From the NCBI GenBank assembly GCA_963665455.1, contig OY762279.1:4526001-4590000 (forward strand): a stretch of DNA of 64,000 bases, read 5' to 3'. The notes beneath the pieces are model-generated. The model saw only the letters and a list, made by a program, of their open reading frames with translations, did no database searches and was not told where the DNA came from. The position numbers and the translations under genes were made by a program. Below are positions 17,758 through 26,672 of this stretch, piece after piece. Numbering within the stretch: position 1 is the first letter of the stretch; every line of letters begins with the position of its first letter. The DNA is from VXNE01 sp963665455 (GTDB taxonomy: Bacteria > Pseudomonadota > Gammaproteobacteria > Pseudomonadales > Azotimanducaceae).

Positions 17758-18171
17758 TCAGTCGTCCCGCGTGTCCGCCACCTCTGCCGCAAGATCGAGG
17801 GACGCGGAGTTCATGCAGAAGCGCAGGCCCGTCGGCGCGGGACCGTCGGGAAAGACGTGCCCCAGGTGGGCGTCGCAGGCGGCGCAGAGCACCTCGATGC
17901 GGCGCATGAAGAGGGAGTTGTCCTCGCGGGTGGCCACCACGTCGGGGGAGATCGGCTGGTAGAAGCTCGGCCAGCCGCACCCGGAATCGTACTTCGTGCG
18001 CGCGTCGAACAGCGCCGCGTCGCAGCACTTGCAGTGGTAGATGCCGGGCGTCTTGGTGTTCCAATAGATGCCGGTGAACGGCGGCTCCGTCCCGGCCCGG
18101 CGCGTGATCTCGTAGTCCCGGGGCGTCAGCGCCTCGCGCCACTCGGCGTCCGTCTTCTCGATCTTGGCCAT
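17758..18171 (-). CDS. msrB: Peptide-methionine (R)-S-oxide reductase
   Basis: A 137-residue MsrB that reduces the R epimer of methionine sulfoxide with thioredoxin. Two zinc-binding CxxC pairs are present (YHCKCC and VLCAAC), as are CGWPSF, HLGHVF and RFCMNSASL with the catalytic Cys. There is no signal peptide, so it is cytoplasmic. ATG at complement 18169-18171 gives the normal length. It is divergent from the aminotransferase gene. Confidence 0.95.
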   Translation of the reverse strand: MAKIEKTDAEWREALTPRDYEITRRAGTEPPFTGIYWNTKTPGIYHCKCCDAALFDARTKYDSGCGWPSFYQPISPDVVATREDNSLFMRRIEVLCAACDAHLGHVFPDGPAPTGLRFCMNSASLDLAAEVADTRDD

Positions 18172-18276
18172 GCCCCGCGCTTCCTCCCGAGTGGTTGACG
18201 CGGCTGGTAAGATGCGCCGCCGTCGCCGGACGGCGATTTTTGCGCAGGGGCAGTGACCGTGCAAGGCAGCGAGGAC

Positions 18277-19530
18277 ATGGCAGCCGACACCGGCGGTATC
18301 GCGGAACTCAAGCGCGGCCGGCACTTCGCCAAATCCACCAAGCTCGCGGATGTCTATTACGACATCCGGGGCCCCGTGCCGGCCGAGGCCCAGCGCCTCG
18401 AGGACGAGGGGCATCACGTCGTGAAGCTTCACATCGGCAACCCCGCGCCCTTCGGCTTCGAGGCCCCCGAGGAGATTCTGCGCGACGTCATGCGGAACCT
18501 CCCCGCGAGCCAGGGGTACTGCGATTCGCGGGGCCTTTACTCCGCCCGCAAGGCGGTCATGCAGTACTGCCAGCAGATCGACATCCCCGACGTGGACGTC
18601 GACGACATCTACATCGGCAACGGGGCGAGCGAACTCATCGTCATGGCCATGCAGGGGCTGCTCGACGATGGCGACGAGGTGCTCCTGCCGAGCCCCGACT
18701 ATCCCCTGTGGACCGCCGCCGTGCGGCTGGCGGGGGGCGTGCCCGTACACTATCGCTGCGACGAGGGCTCCGCCTGGATGCCCGACCTCGACGACGTGCG
18801 GCGGCTGACCACGCGCCGCACGAAGGGCCTCGTCATCATCAACCCGAACAACCCCACGGGCGCCGTCTATAGCCGCGACTGCGTGACGAACCTCGTGCGC
18901 TGGGCGGAGTCGCGGGACCTGATCGTCTTCGCGGACGAGATCTACGCCAAGGTCCTCTACGACGACGCCGAGTACGTCCCCGCCGGTTCGATTCCGGCGG
19001 ATGTCCTGACGGTGACCTTCAACGGGCTCTCGAAGGCCTACCGGGCCGCCGGCTTCCGCACCGGCTGGATGGTGTTGAGCGGCGCCCGGCACCGCGCCCT
19101 CGACTACATCGAGGGGCTCGACATCCTCGCCTCCATGCGCCTGTGCGCCAACGTGCCGACCCAGCACGCCGTGCAGACGGCCCTGGGCGGGACCCAGAGC
19201 ATCGAGGCCTTGGTGGGGCCGGGCGGCCGGCTGCACGAGCAACGCAACCTGGCCCATGGCCTGCTCGACGCCATCGAGGGCGTGAGCTGCGTCAAGCCCG
19301 ACGGCGCGCTGTACCTGTTCCCGAAGCTCGACACCCGGCGCTTCGGCCTCACCGACGACGAGCGCTTCGCGCTGGACCTGCTGCGCAAGGAGAAGCTGCT
19401 GGTCGTACAGGGCACGGGCTTCCACTGGCCGGAGCCCGACCACTTCCGGCTCGTCTTCCTGCCCCACGCCGACGAACTGACCGACGCGATGGAGCGGCTG
19501 GAGCGTTTTCTCGGGACGTATCGGCAGTAG
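18277..19530 (+). CDS. alaA: AlaA-type glutamate-pyruvate aminotransferase
   Basis: A 417-residue class I/II aminotransferase close to E. coli AlaA (YfbQ): pyruvate plus glutamate give alanine plus 2-oxoglutarate, with PLP. Seen directly: YYDIRGPV, KLHIGNPAPFGF, QGYCDSRGLYSARKAVMQ, IINPNNPTGAVYS, DEIYAKVLYD, and the PLP lysine in FNGLSKAYRAAGFRTGWM. ATG 18277 has GAGG four bases upstream and is preferred to GTG 18253, which adds eight residues. Confidence 0.92.
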   Translation: MAADTGGIAELKRGRHFAKSTKLADVYYDIRGPVPAEAQRLEDEGHHVVKLHIGNPAPFGFEAPEEILRDVMRNLPASQGYCDSRGLYSARKAVMQYCQQIDIPDVDVDDIYIGNGASELIVMAMQGLLDDGDEVLLPSPDYPLWTAAVRLAGGVPVHYRCDEGSAWMPDLDDVRRLTTRRTKGLVIINPNNPTGAVYSRDCVTNLVRWAESRDLIVFADEIYAKVLYDDAEYVPAGSIPADVLTVTFNGLSKAYRAAGFRTGWMVLSGARHRALDYIEGLDILASMRLCANVPTQHAVQTALGGTQSIEALVGPGGRLHEQRNLAHGLLDAIEGVSCVKPDGALYLFPKLDTRRFGLTDDERFALDLLRKEKLLVVQGTGFHWPEPDHFRLVFLPHADELTDAMERLERFLGTYRQ

Positions 19531-19551
19531 CGGCCGCCCCCCGCCGTCGGT

Positions 19552-20634
19552 TCAGGCCACCGCCAGCTTCCCCACCCGCTCGGCGATGGCGAGGGCCGCG
19601 GTCATCCCCGGGGACTCGATGCCGAGCAGGTTGACCAAGCCGGGAACGCCGTGGACGGCGGGCCCCTCGATGACGAAATCCCCCGCCGGTGCCCCGGCCG
19701 GGACGATCTTCGGTCGGATGCCCGTGTACCCCGGATGCAGACGCGACTCGTCGAGCTCGGGGTAGTAGCGGCGGATGGCCTCGACGAACCGCGCGCGGCC
19801 CGTGGCGTCGAAGTCGTAGTCCACGCCATCGATCCACACCACGTCGGGGCCGAAGCGGGCCTGGCCGGCGAGGTCCAGCGTGACATGCACGCCGAGCCCG
19901 CCGGACTCCGCCACCGGATAGACCAAGTGCGAGAACGGGCTCTTGCCCGACAGCGCGTAGTAGTGCCCCTTCGCGAAGAAGCTCCGGTACCCCGGACGGA
20001 ACGCTCCAGCGAGGACCGGCGCTGAGAGACCGGCCGCGTTCACGACCGTGGCCCCCGACAGTTCGTAGTCCCCGCACGCCACGCCCACGCGGTCGCCAAG
20101 GCGGCGCAGCCGCGTCACCTCCGTGCACAGCGAAACCACGCCACCGTGCGCCTCGATGTCACCCTGCAGGCTCAGCATCAGGGCGTGGCTGTCGACGATG
20201 CCGGTGCTCTCGGAGTAGATGCCGCCAAGACAACGCACCGCCGGCTCGAGCCGCGCGACCTCGTCGGCGTCCAGCCACTGCAGGTCCCCCACGCCGTTCG
20301 CGCGGGCCTGCTCGCGGTAGCCCCGCAGGGTGTCGAAGTGGCTCTCGGCGGTGGCGACGATGATCTTGCCGATCCGCGCGTGAGGGATCCCGTGGGTGGC
20401 GCAGTAGCCGTACAGCAACGCCTTGCCGCGCACGCAGGTCTCGGCCTTCACCGAACCCGTGGGGTAGTAGATGCCCGCGTGAATGACTTCGGAGTGGCGG
20501 CTGCTCGTCTCGGAACCGATCAGCTCGTGCCGCTCGAGGACGATCACCTCCCTGCCGGCCAGGGCGAGTTCGCGAGCGACCGCGAGGCCGACCACTCCGG
20601 CCCCGATCACCACCGCGTCACAGCGCTCGGGCAA
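19552..20634 (-). CDS. lhgO: L-2-hydroxyglutarate dehydrogenase-like FAD oxidoreductase
   Basis: A 360-residue DAO-family protein. The N-terminal Rossmann motif is VVIGAGVVGLAVARELA, followed by VLERHELIGSETSSRHSEVIHAGIYYP, a segment typical of LhgO/L2HGDH that surrounds the FAD and substrate. The C-terminus has GYTGIRPKI and the GIESPGMTAALAIAERV FAD-tail motif. It would oxidise L-2-hydroxyglutarate to 2-oxoglutarate, feeding electrons to quinone. The tusA gene lies three bases upstream of its start, on the same strand. Confidence 0.88.
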   Translation of the reverse strand: MPERCDAVVIGAGVVGLAVARELALAGREVIVLERHELIGSETSSRHSEVIHAGIYYPTGSVKAETCVRGKALLYGYCATHGIPHARIGKIIVATAESHFDTLRGYREQARANGVGDLQWLDADEVARLEPAVRCLGGIYSESTGIVDSHALMLSLQGDIEAHGGVVSLCTEVTRLRRLGDRVGVACGDYELSGATVVNAAGLSAPVLAGAFRPGYRSFFAKGHYYALSGKSPFSHLVYPVAESGGLGVHVTLDLAGQARFGPDVVWIDGVDYDFDATGRARFVEAIRRYYPELDESRLHPGYTGIRPKIVPAGAPAGDFVIEGPAVHGVPGLVNLLGIESPGMTAALAIAERVGKLAVA

Positions 20635-20637
20635 GGG

Positions 20638-20871
20638 CTACCGGCCCTTCTCGATGATGAACTCCAGGCGCTCCCCCGTCGCGCCGAGTTCCTCGAGCGT
20701 GTGCCCGAGGAACCGGCAGAAGTTCCGGAAGTCCCGCGTCGTCGAGGGATCCGTGGCCACCACATGGACACGCTCCCCGGGGCGCATCTCGCGCACGCGG
20801 TTGCGCACGATCATGAGCGGTTCCGGACAGAGGAGTCCGGTCGCGTCGATTTCATGCTTGATGTCCGGCAT
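20638..20871 (-). CDS. tusA: TusA family sulfurtransferase
   Basis: A 77-residue SirA/TusA protein. The sulfur-carrying Cys lies in GLLCPEPLMIVRNRVREM, the signature CPxP motif near the N-terminus; the C-terminal half GERVHVVATDPSTTRDF is also typical. TusA passes persulfide sulfur from a cysteine desulfurase towards tRNA thiolation and related routes. Stop and the following start are three bases apart, so it probably shares a transcript with the FAD oxidoreductase. Confidence 0.92.
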   Translation of the reverse strand: MPDIKHEIDATGLLCPEPLMIVRNRVREMRPGERVHVVATDPSTTRDFRNFCRFLGHTLEELGATGERLEFIIEKGR

Positions 20872-21039
20872 CTTCCGCGTTTCCGGCGGTGGCGGTACCC
20901 GGTGGCGATGATAGCCAAACGCCGGGCCCCGCGGCCGGCGCCCCCGCCGTCGGTCCTGTTGACTCTCCCTCCGGCGGGCATGACACTGCCCGAACCCCCG
21001 AGCAGGGGACCTTGCGTTGGAGAAGGTCGAAGGCCCTCG

Positions 21040-22263
21040 ATGAATCGTCGCGCCGCTTTCCTAGCAACATGCCTCGCCGCGACGGCGTCCGCCGGCGAGG
21101 AGACGATCCGGGAAACGCTGGCGGACGATGCCGAGGCGCGCATCGAGGTGCAACTCACCGCCGGCGAGTTCGCCGATGCGGTCGTGGCGGCAGAGCGGCT
21201 GGTGGAGGAGGTCGAGGACGGGTCGAACCGCTATGCCCTGGCGCTGAAACGCCCACTCACCCTCCTCGGCGACGCACTGCTCGGGATGGGCGACGGTCCG
21301 GGCGCGTTGGAGGCCTACGACCGGGCCCTGCACGTCGCCCGCGTCAACCTCGGCCTGTTCGACCCCAACCAAGTGGATGTCGTCTACCGGGAGGCGGTCG
21401 TGCACGCCACGATGGGCGACCGGGCCGCGGCCGACGCGCGTCACGACTACGCCTTCAACGTCCTGTTGCGGGCGTATGGCCGGGACGATCCACGCATCGT
21501 TCCGGGCCTGTTCACCCTCGCCGAGTGGCATCAGGACAACCATCGCGTATTCTCCGCCCGCTACCTGTTCGACCGGGTGGTGGCGATCGCCGCCAGCCAG
21601 TTCCCGCCGGGCGACCCGCGCATGATCCGCGCCCTGCGCGGGGTGGCGGCCACGTTCCGCGACGAGCGCTTCCCGCCGAATTTGAGCGCCACCCGCAACC
21701 AGCCGGCGATGTCCTCGTATCGCGACAACCGGCGCAACCGGGCCATCGACGTCAACAACTTCGCGCCCGGCGAGCGCGCGCTCATCACCGTGATCAACCT
21801 CAAGCAGTCGAATCCCGATGCGACGGAAATCGACATCGCCGAGGCCATGCTCGAACTCGGCGACTGGTATCTGCTGTTCCAGAAGTACGACCGGGCCTTC
21901 GCGCTCTACGAGCGGGTCTGGCAGCTTCTCGAGGAGGATCCGGCGCGGCGGGACGCCACGTTCGGGGTGCCAACGCCCCTCTACCTGCCGTTCCCGCCCA
22001 ACCCGAAGCCGCCCTCCGGGGCCCAGGGCGAACCCCAGAGTGGGATCGTCGAACTGGCACTTGCCGTGAGCGACCGCGGCACGGTGGAGCAACTCGACAC
22101 GGTGCGCTCGGAACCAGCCGGCATGATGGACTTCAAGGTGCGCAAGCTCGTGCGCAGGGCGCGTTACCGGCCGGCGTTCGTCGAGGCGGCGCCGGTGGCG
22201 TCGGCGGAGGTCCCGGTCGAGTATCGGTTCGTGTACGTCCCGGAAGAGGCCGACGAGGGTTAG
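21040..22263 (+). CDS. Periplasmic TPR protein with C-terminal TonB-C-like domain
   Basis: A 407-residue secreted protein. A signal peptide ends at ATASA (about residue 18). Residues 30-320 are helical with TPR-like repeats (LGDALLGMGDGPGALEAYDRALHV, MLELGDWYLLFQKYDRAFALYERV). The last 75 residues, from VSDRGTVEQLDTVRSEP to RARYRPAF and PVEYRFVYV, follow the TonB C-terminal pattern, though there is no N-terminal TM helix as in TonB. First gene of the co-directional envelope cluster that includes an ExbB-like channel. Function is unknown. Confidence 0.75.
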   Translation: MNRRAAFLATCLAATASAGEETIRETLADDAEARIEVQLTAGEFADAVVAAERLVEEVEDGSNRYALALKRPLTLLGDALLGMGDGPGALEAYDRALHVARVNLGLFDPNQVDVVYREAVVHATMGDRAAADARHDYAFNVLLRAYGRDDPRIVPGLFTLAEWHQDNHRVFSARYLFDRVVAIAASQFPPGDPRMIRALRGVAATFRDERFPPNLSATRNQPAMSSYRDNRRNRAIDVNNFAPGERALITVINLKQSNPDATEIDIAEAMLELGDWYLLFQKYDRAFALYERVWQLLEEDPARRDATFGVPTPLYLPFPPNPKPPSGAQGEPQSGIVELALAVSDRGTVEQLDTVRSEPAGMMDFKVRKLVRRARYRPAFVEAAPVASAEVPVEYRFVYVPEEADEG

Positions 22264-22428
22264 CGGACTCCCGGACTGCATTCGCTTCGCGCGTTCAGGC
22301 AGCGTTCAGCCATCGGAGCCTAGTGTCGTGTCGCCGGTTCGTGCATAGGCAGCGGCGGTGCATGTTGTCCACGGGAAGGGTTTCCGTATGATGGCCCCGA
22401 CAGCCGCAGGTAGGCCGTGGTGTTAGTC

Positions 22429-23781
22429 ATGGAGAACCGTTTCCCGGTCCGCCCCCGCCGGCCAACGGCCTTGGCGGCCACGTGGTGGAGGTGCGTCGGC
22501 TGGTCGTCCCTCCTCGCCATCGCGGCCTGTTCGTCGCCGGTGAGCATGCCACCGCCGCCCCGACCACCAAGCCCGTCGTCGCCTTCGATGCCATCGCCGT
22601 CCATGCCGTCGCCCTCGCGGCCTTCGCCGTCGACCCCGTCGCCGTCGACGCCGTCACCCTCCAGTCCGTCGCCCTCGATGCCGTCGCCGTCCACGCCATC
22701 ACCGTCGAGGCCGTCGCCACCGTCGATGCCAAGCCCATCGAGCCCCTCCATCCCGAGGCCGTCGCAACCGTCCTTGCCGAGCCCCTCGAGCCCTTCGCGG
22801 CCCGACTCGTCGCCCTCGTCGTCGGACTCCACGACCATCCCTGCGCCACCGCAGTCCTCGAACCCCGATGGAGCGGATCCCTCGCGGCCAAGCGCCGAAA
22901 GCTCCCCATCCTCCGATGCCGGGGACGCCGGGGACACCGGCATGCCCACCATCCCGACGCCACCGCAGTCCGGCGGCCCCGACGGGGCGGATCCGTCGCG
23001 CCCCGGCGCGGAGCAATTGCCCGGCTCGGACGCGTCGGACGCGTCACGACCCGGTGAAGAGGGCTCCGACACGGCAAGCACCGGAGACCCGCAACAGGGC
23101 GGTGCGGTGCCAAGGCCCGGGCAACCCGACGGCGGCACGATGGCCGGCGGCCGCGATGGCGACCGTTCCGGCGGCGACCCCTCGGCCGGGGACGGCGGAC
23201 GCCCGGATTCCGGCACCGGGGGAACGCCCGAAGACGCGGTGCGCGGAGGGCTCCCAGGGCCCGGCGAAGACGGGTGGGAGTCGAGCAACGAAGACCCGGG
23301 GGATGGCCGGCCGGCCGGCGGCACGGAAGACCAAGGCACCGGTGGCGAGGACGAGCGTCATGCAGCGGGCGGCCGACCCGGCGCGCAGGGCGAGTTCGAG
23401 GAGGCCATCGGTGTATTGGATGGCCAGATTTTGGCCGAGCGGGCCGACGTGGTGGCGCGGCGCAACGAAACCGCCGGGCAAGGCGGCCCCGCGGCCCTGC
23501 CGAGCGGCCACGAGGGTGGTTCCGAAACCGACGCCGAACGCTCGCGGGGCATGCCGGGCGACCCGTCCCCGGGCGTCATGCCCGAAGGGAACGGACGACG
23601 GATGCCCCGGCCCGCGCCCCGCGGGGTACCCGCGCCGGCGGCACCCGTGCCGGCGGACATCGCGGACGCGCGGGACGACGACGTGGTCTGCCGACAACTT
23701 CGGGAAGCGGCCATGGCGGAGACGGACGACGCGCTGCGGGAGGCCCTGTGGGACGAGTACCGCCGCTGCCGCGAGGGTTAG
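22429..23781 (+). CDS. Lipoprotein with long Pro-Ser repeat stalk
   Basis: A 450-residue predicted lipoprotein, ATG 22429. A signal with lipobox IAAC (Cys 34) is followed by about 80 residues of PSPSx repeats, then a low-complexity Gly/Asp/Ser/Pro stretch, and a short folded C-terminus (about 405-450) with two Cys residues near DDDVVCRQL and YRRCREG. Such a layout suggests a flexible spacer crossing the periplasm or cell wall, ending in a small disulfide-bonded head. I know no homologue. Low-complexity coding is supported by an uninterrupted frame, lipobox and cluster position. Confidence 0.62.
   Translation: MENRFPVRPRRPTALAATWWRCVGWSSLLAIAACSSPVSMPPPPRPPSPSSPSMPSPSMPSPSRPSPSTPSPSTPSPSSPSPSMPSPSTPSPSRPSPPSMPSPSSPSIPRPSQPSLPSPSSPSRPDSSPSSSDSTTIPAPPQSSNPDGADPSRPSAESSPSSDAGDAGDTGMPTIPTPPQSGGPDGADPSRPGAEQLPGSDASDASRPGEEGSDTASTGDPQQGGAVPRPGQPDGGTMAGGRDGDRSGGDPSAGDGGRPDSGTGGTPEDAVRGGLPGPGEDGWESSNEDPGDGRPAGGTEDQGTGGEDERHAAGGRPGAQGEFEEAIGVLDGQILAERADVVARRNETAGQGGPAALPSGHEGGSETDAERSRGMPGDPSPGVMPEGNGRRMPRPAPRGVPAPAAPVPADIADARDDDVVCRQLREAAMAETDDALREALWDEYRRCREG
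22564..22804 (+). repeat. Degenerate 15-base tandem repeat coding PSPSx
   Basis: Repeated units close to ccgtcgccgtcgaNg and variants, about 16 copies, all in frame with the lipoprotein. The fifth codon of each unit varies (Met, Arg, Thr, Ser), which is what slippage plus drift would give. Copy number probably differs between strains. Confidence 0.75.
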
Positions 23782-23870
23782 AAACCCGTCGCGCGCGGGG
23801 TCGCGCCGCCGAGACCAGCGTCCGCCGCGCGACACTGGCGCGGAGGCCGCAAATCCGACAGACTCCGGGC

Positions 23871-25154
23871 ATGCGAACCGGAACCCGACAGGCCCGACAC
23901 TTGCCGATGCTGCTGGCCCTTGGACTGATCGGCTGCGTGAGCGAAACGGTGCGCGTCGTGGACATGACGCCGCCGGAACGGCTCGCCTGGGAAGTGCCGG
24001 AGGAACTCCTGCTCGACGTCGGCATCGCCGTATTCGATGCGAATGTTCCCGACGAGTACGACGAGCGGATCGCGCTCAACATCCAGCCCGAGGTGCGCCG
24101 CGCCGAGGGCAACTACATGGCGTTCTTTTTCAAGAACCTGCTCCAATCCACCGGGAACTGGGGTGCCGTGCGGGTGGTGCCCCGTCCCACCCACGCCGTC
24201 GACGTCACCGTCACCGCCACCATCGCCCATTCCGACGGCGAGAGCCTCGAACTGCGGGCGCGGGCCGTGGACGCACGCGGCGACGCATGGTTCGAGCGCG
24301 ACTACGAAGCCCTGGCCAGCAAGTACGCGTACGAGAGCGGCATCCCGAGGGAGATCGATCCGTTCCAGACCGCCTATCGTTCCCTGGCGGACGACATGCT
24401 GGCCCACCTGAAGACACTCTCCCCCGAGGACATCCGCGCGATACGCACCATCGCCGAGATGCAGTTCGCCCGGGACTTCGCCCCTGACGCCTTCGCGGAC
24501 TACCTCGGCCAAACGCGCCAGGGCGGCGTGACCGTGGAGCGGCTGCCGGCCGAAGACGACCCCATGCTCGGCCGCGTCAGACAAGTCCGGGAACGCGAAT
24601 ACCTGTTCATCGACACCCTGGACGAACACTACGCGACGTTCAGCGCCAACATGTTCGCCCCGTACCAGAACTGGCGCCACGCGACCTACGACGAGGCCAT
24701 CGCCTACAAGCGGGCGAAGCAGCAAGCCCGCTCCAGGATCGTGGCCGGCTCGGCCGCGGTCATCGGCGGCATCGCGGCACAGACCCAGGACGACATCGCC
24801 AGCCGCTATGGCGGCATCGTCAGCATCATCGGCGGCGCCGGGATCCTCAAGACCGCCATCGACAAGCTCGCCCAGGCCAAGGTACACGCCGAGGTCCTGC
24901 AGGAGCTCGGCATGTCCGCCGAGGCGGAGATCGTGCCCCACACCATCGAGCTCGAGAACCAAACCCTGCGCCTGCAGGGCACCGTCGACGAGCAGTACGA
25001 GGAACTGCGGCGCATCCTGAAGAAGGTGTACCTGGAGGAGCTGGGCCTGGCGCTCGGCTCGGACCCCGTGGCAGCTCCCTCCGTGGACGAAGCCGGGCAA
25101 GGCGCGGACCTGCAGGCCGAAACGCCCGCTCGCACCGCCGATGACCCAGCCTGA
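23871..25154 (+). CDS. Lipoprotein of the envelope cluster, unknown family
   Basis: A 427-residue protein, ATG 23871, with a lipoprotein signal ending LGLIGC. Residues 45-160 (LLDVGIAVFDANVP, VRVVPRPTHAVDVTVTATI) form an alternating strand-helix domain that recalls CsgG/GNA1162-like outer-membrane lipoproteins. A mixed helical middle contains a short Gly/Ala-rich segment (about 305-345) and a helical tail follows. The stop overlaps the next gene by 14 bases, so the two are probably translated together. No function is known. Confidence 0.65.
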   Translation: MRTGTRQARHLPMLLALGLIGCVSETVRVVDMTPPERLAWEVPEELLLDVGIAVFDANVPDEYDERIALNIQPEVRRAEGNYMAFFFKNLLQSTGNWGAVRVVPRPTHAVDVTVTATIAHSDGESLELRARAVDARGDAWFERDYEALASKYAYESGIPREIDPFQTAYRSLADDMLAHLKTLSPEDIRAIRTIAEMQFARDFAPDAFADYLGQTRQGGVTVERLPAEDDPMLGRVRQVREREYLFIDTLDEHYATFSANMFAPYQNWRHATYDEAIAYKRAKQQARSRIVAGSAAVIGGIAAQTQDDIASRYGGIVSIIGGAGILKTAIDKLAQAKVHAEVLQELGMSAEAEIVPHTIELENQTLRLQGTVDEQYEELRRILKKVYLEELGLALGSDPVAAPSVDEAGQGADLQAETPARTADDPA

Positions 25155-26658
25155 CAACGCCGACCGCGTAACCATCGTTCCGGCAGACGCGCCCCTGACG
25201 CAGGGTGCGCAACGGCGCGTGCGCGTGGCCTTCCCATCCGCCCGCACGCTGTCGTTCGGGGTCGTCGTCGCCGTGCTGGCCGGCGTGCTCGCGTGGGTGA
25301 TCATCGCCCTGCCAGGCCGTGTTGACGCACCGACCGCGGCGATGCCGGAGACCAGCGGCGACACCCCTGCGGAAGCCACGGCTCCCGGTCGTCGCGCGGA
25401 ACCCTCGGTACCGCCCTTCCGGCAACTCGCCCTCGAACGGGCGGAAGCCGACGCGCGCGAGGCCCTCGGCCACTTCGTGGAGTTGCAGCGCGTGCTGGAG
25501 GAGGACATGAACGTGGAGGCGTGGGGCAGCGCGGCGTTCGCCGCCGTGTTGGACCGCGCCGCCGAGGCCGACCGCGCGTTCCTCGAAGGGCAATACGAGC
25601 TCGCCCTCGCGGAGTACGCCGGGGCGCTCGCCGACCTCGAGGCCGTGCGCGAGCAGGGCGAGGCGCTATACAGGGAAGCCATCGCCCGGGGGGGCGAGGC
25701 CCTCGACCAACGCCGCCCGGAGGACGCCGCCGCCGCCTTCGAAGCGGCGCTCGCGATCCATGCCGACTCCGTGGACGGGCGCACCGGCCGGGAGCGCGCC
25801 GCGCGTCAGCCCCGGGTGCTTGAACTGCTGCGCGAGGCCGAGCGCGCACGGTTGCGGGGCGCGTCCGGGGAAGCGCTCGGGTTCCTCGAGGAGGCCCACG
25901 CCCTCGACCGCCGCACCGCCGGCATCGACAAGGCGCTGGCGCAGGCGCGCGCGGACATCGCCCGCAACGCCTACGAGCAACGGCTATCCCGCGCCTTCAC
26001 GGCGTTGGAGCAGGGGGAATTCGATGCCGCCGAGGCCGTCTTCCGGGACGTGCTGGGCGCCCGTCCCAACGACCCGGTTGCGCAAGCCGGGCTCGCCCAG
26101 ACCGAACGCGAGCGGACCCTCGCCCGCATCGACCACTTGCAGGGGGAGGCGCGGAACCTGGAGGACGGCGGCGACTGGGACGGCGCCCTGGCCGCCTTCA
26201 CCGCAGCCCTGGAGATCGACCCGAACCTACGGTTCGCCCGCGAGGGCCGTACCCGCCTGCGGCGCAGGGTGCAGGCCATCGACGACATGCGCGCCTACCT
26301 CGCGGACCCGGCGGCGCTGTCGGAGGATGCGGTCTTCTCCCGAGCCAAAACCCTGCTCGAACGCGCCCGTACCGACGCCGACGCGGGTGGGGCCTACGGG
26401 GCCACCGTCGCCGAGTTCGATGCACTCCTCTCCCGCGCCGGCGTGCCGGTCGAGCTGGTGCTGGTCTCCGACAACGCTACGGAGGTGACCGTCTACAAGG
26501 TGGGCCGCCTCGGCAGCTTCGACCAGCGCGCCCTACGGCTTCGTCCCGGCCGCTACACCATCGTGGGTAGCCGTGCGGGATGCCGCGACGTACGCAAGGA
26601 GATCGTGCTCGACGCCGGGATGGCGCCGGTCACGATTCGATGCGAGGAAAGGCTCTAG
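25141..26658 (+). CDS. Single-TM periplasmic TPR/coiled-coil protein with PEGA-like end
   Basis: A 505-residue protein. About 40 polar residues are followed by a TM helix (about 38-60) and a long, Ala/Glu-rich helical region with TPR-type repeats (for example GDWDGALAAFTAALEIDPNLRFA). The C-terminal 75 residues (VLVSDNATEVTVYKVGRLGSF, LRPGRYTIVGSRAGCRDVRKEI) have the beta character of a PEGA domain. The predicted position is inner membrane with the bulk in the periplasm. It overlaps the preceding lipoprotein gene and is followed 14 bases later by the PEGA/SUMF1 gene. Confidence 0.72.
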   Translation: MTQPDNADRVTIVPADAPLTQGAQRRVRVAFPSARTLSFGVVVAVLAGVLAWVIIALPGRVDAPTAAMPETSGDTPAEATAPGRRAEPSVPPFRQLALERAEADAREALGHFVELQRVLEEDMNVEAWGSAAFAAVLDRAAEADRAFLEGQYELALAEYAGALADLEAVREQGEALYREAIARGGEALDQRRPEDAAAAFEAALAIHADSVDGRTGRERAARQPRVLELLREAERARLRGASGEALGFLEEAHALDRRTAGIDKALAQARADIARNAYEQRLSRAFTALEQGEFDAAEAVFRDVLGARPNDPVAQAGLAQTERERTLARIDHLQGEARNLEDGGDWDGALAAFTAALEIDPNLRFAREGRTRLRRRVQAIDDMRAYLADPAALSEDAVFSRAKTLLERARTDADAGGAYGATVAEFDALLSRAGVPVELVLVSDNATEVTVYKVGRLGSFDQRALRLRPGRYTIVGSRAGCRDVRKEIVLDAGMAPVTIRCEERL

Positions 26659-26672
26659 GCGTCGGTGGGGCC

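Noticed and set aside
18172..19467. Long extension of the msrB frame upstream
   Set aside because: It runs antisense through the aminotransferase; only the part from ATG 18171 matches MsrB.
22564..22804. Possible CRISPR-like array
   Set aside because: The 15-base units are contiguous, in frame and have no spacers, so it is a coding tandem repeat. No CRISPR array is seen in the window.
22320..23339. Long minus-strand frame with Gly-Asp repeats resembling a calcium-binding protein
   Set aside because: It is the antisense of the Pro-Ser repeat gene; the repeat pattern is forced by the opposite strand, and there is no start or context for it.
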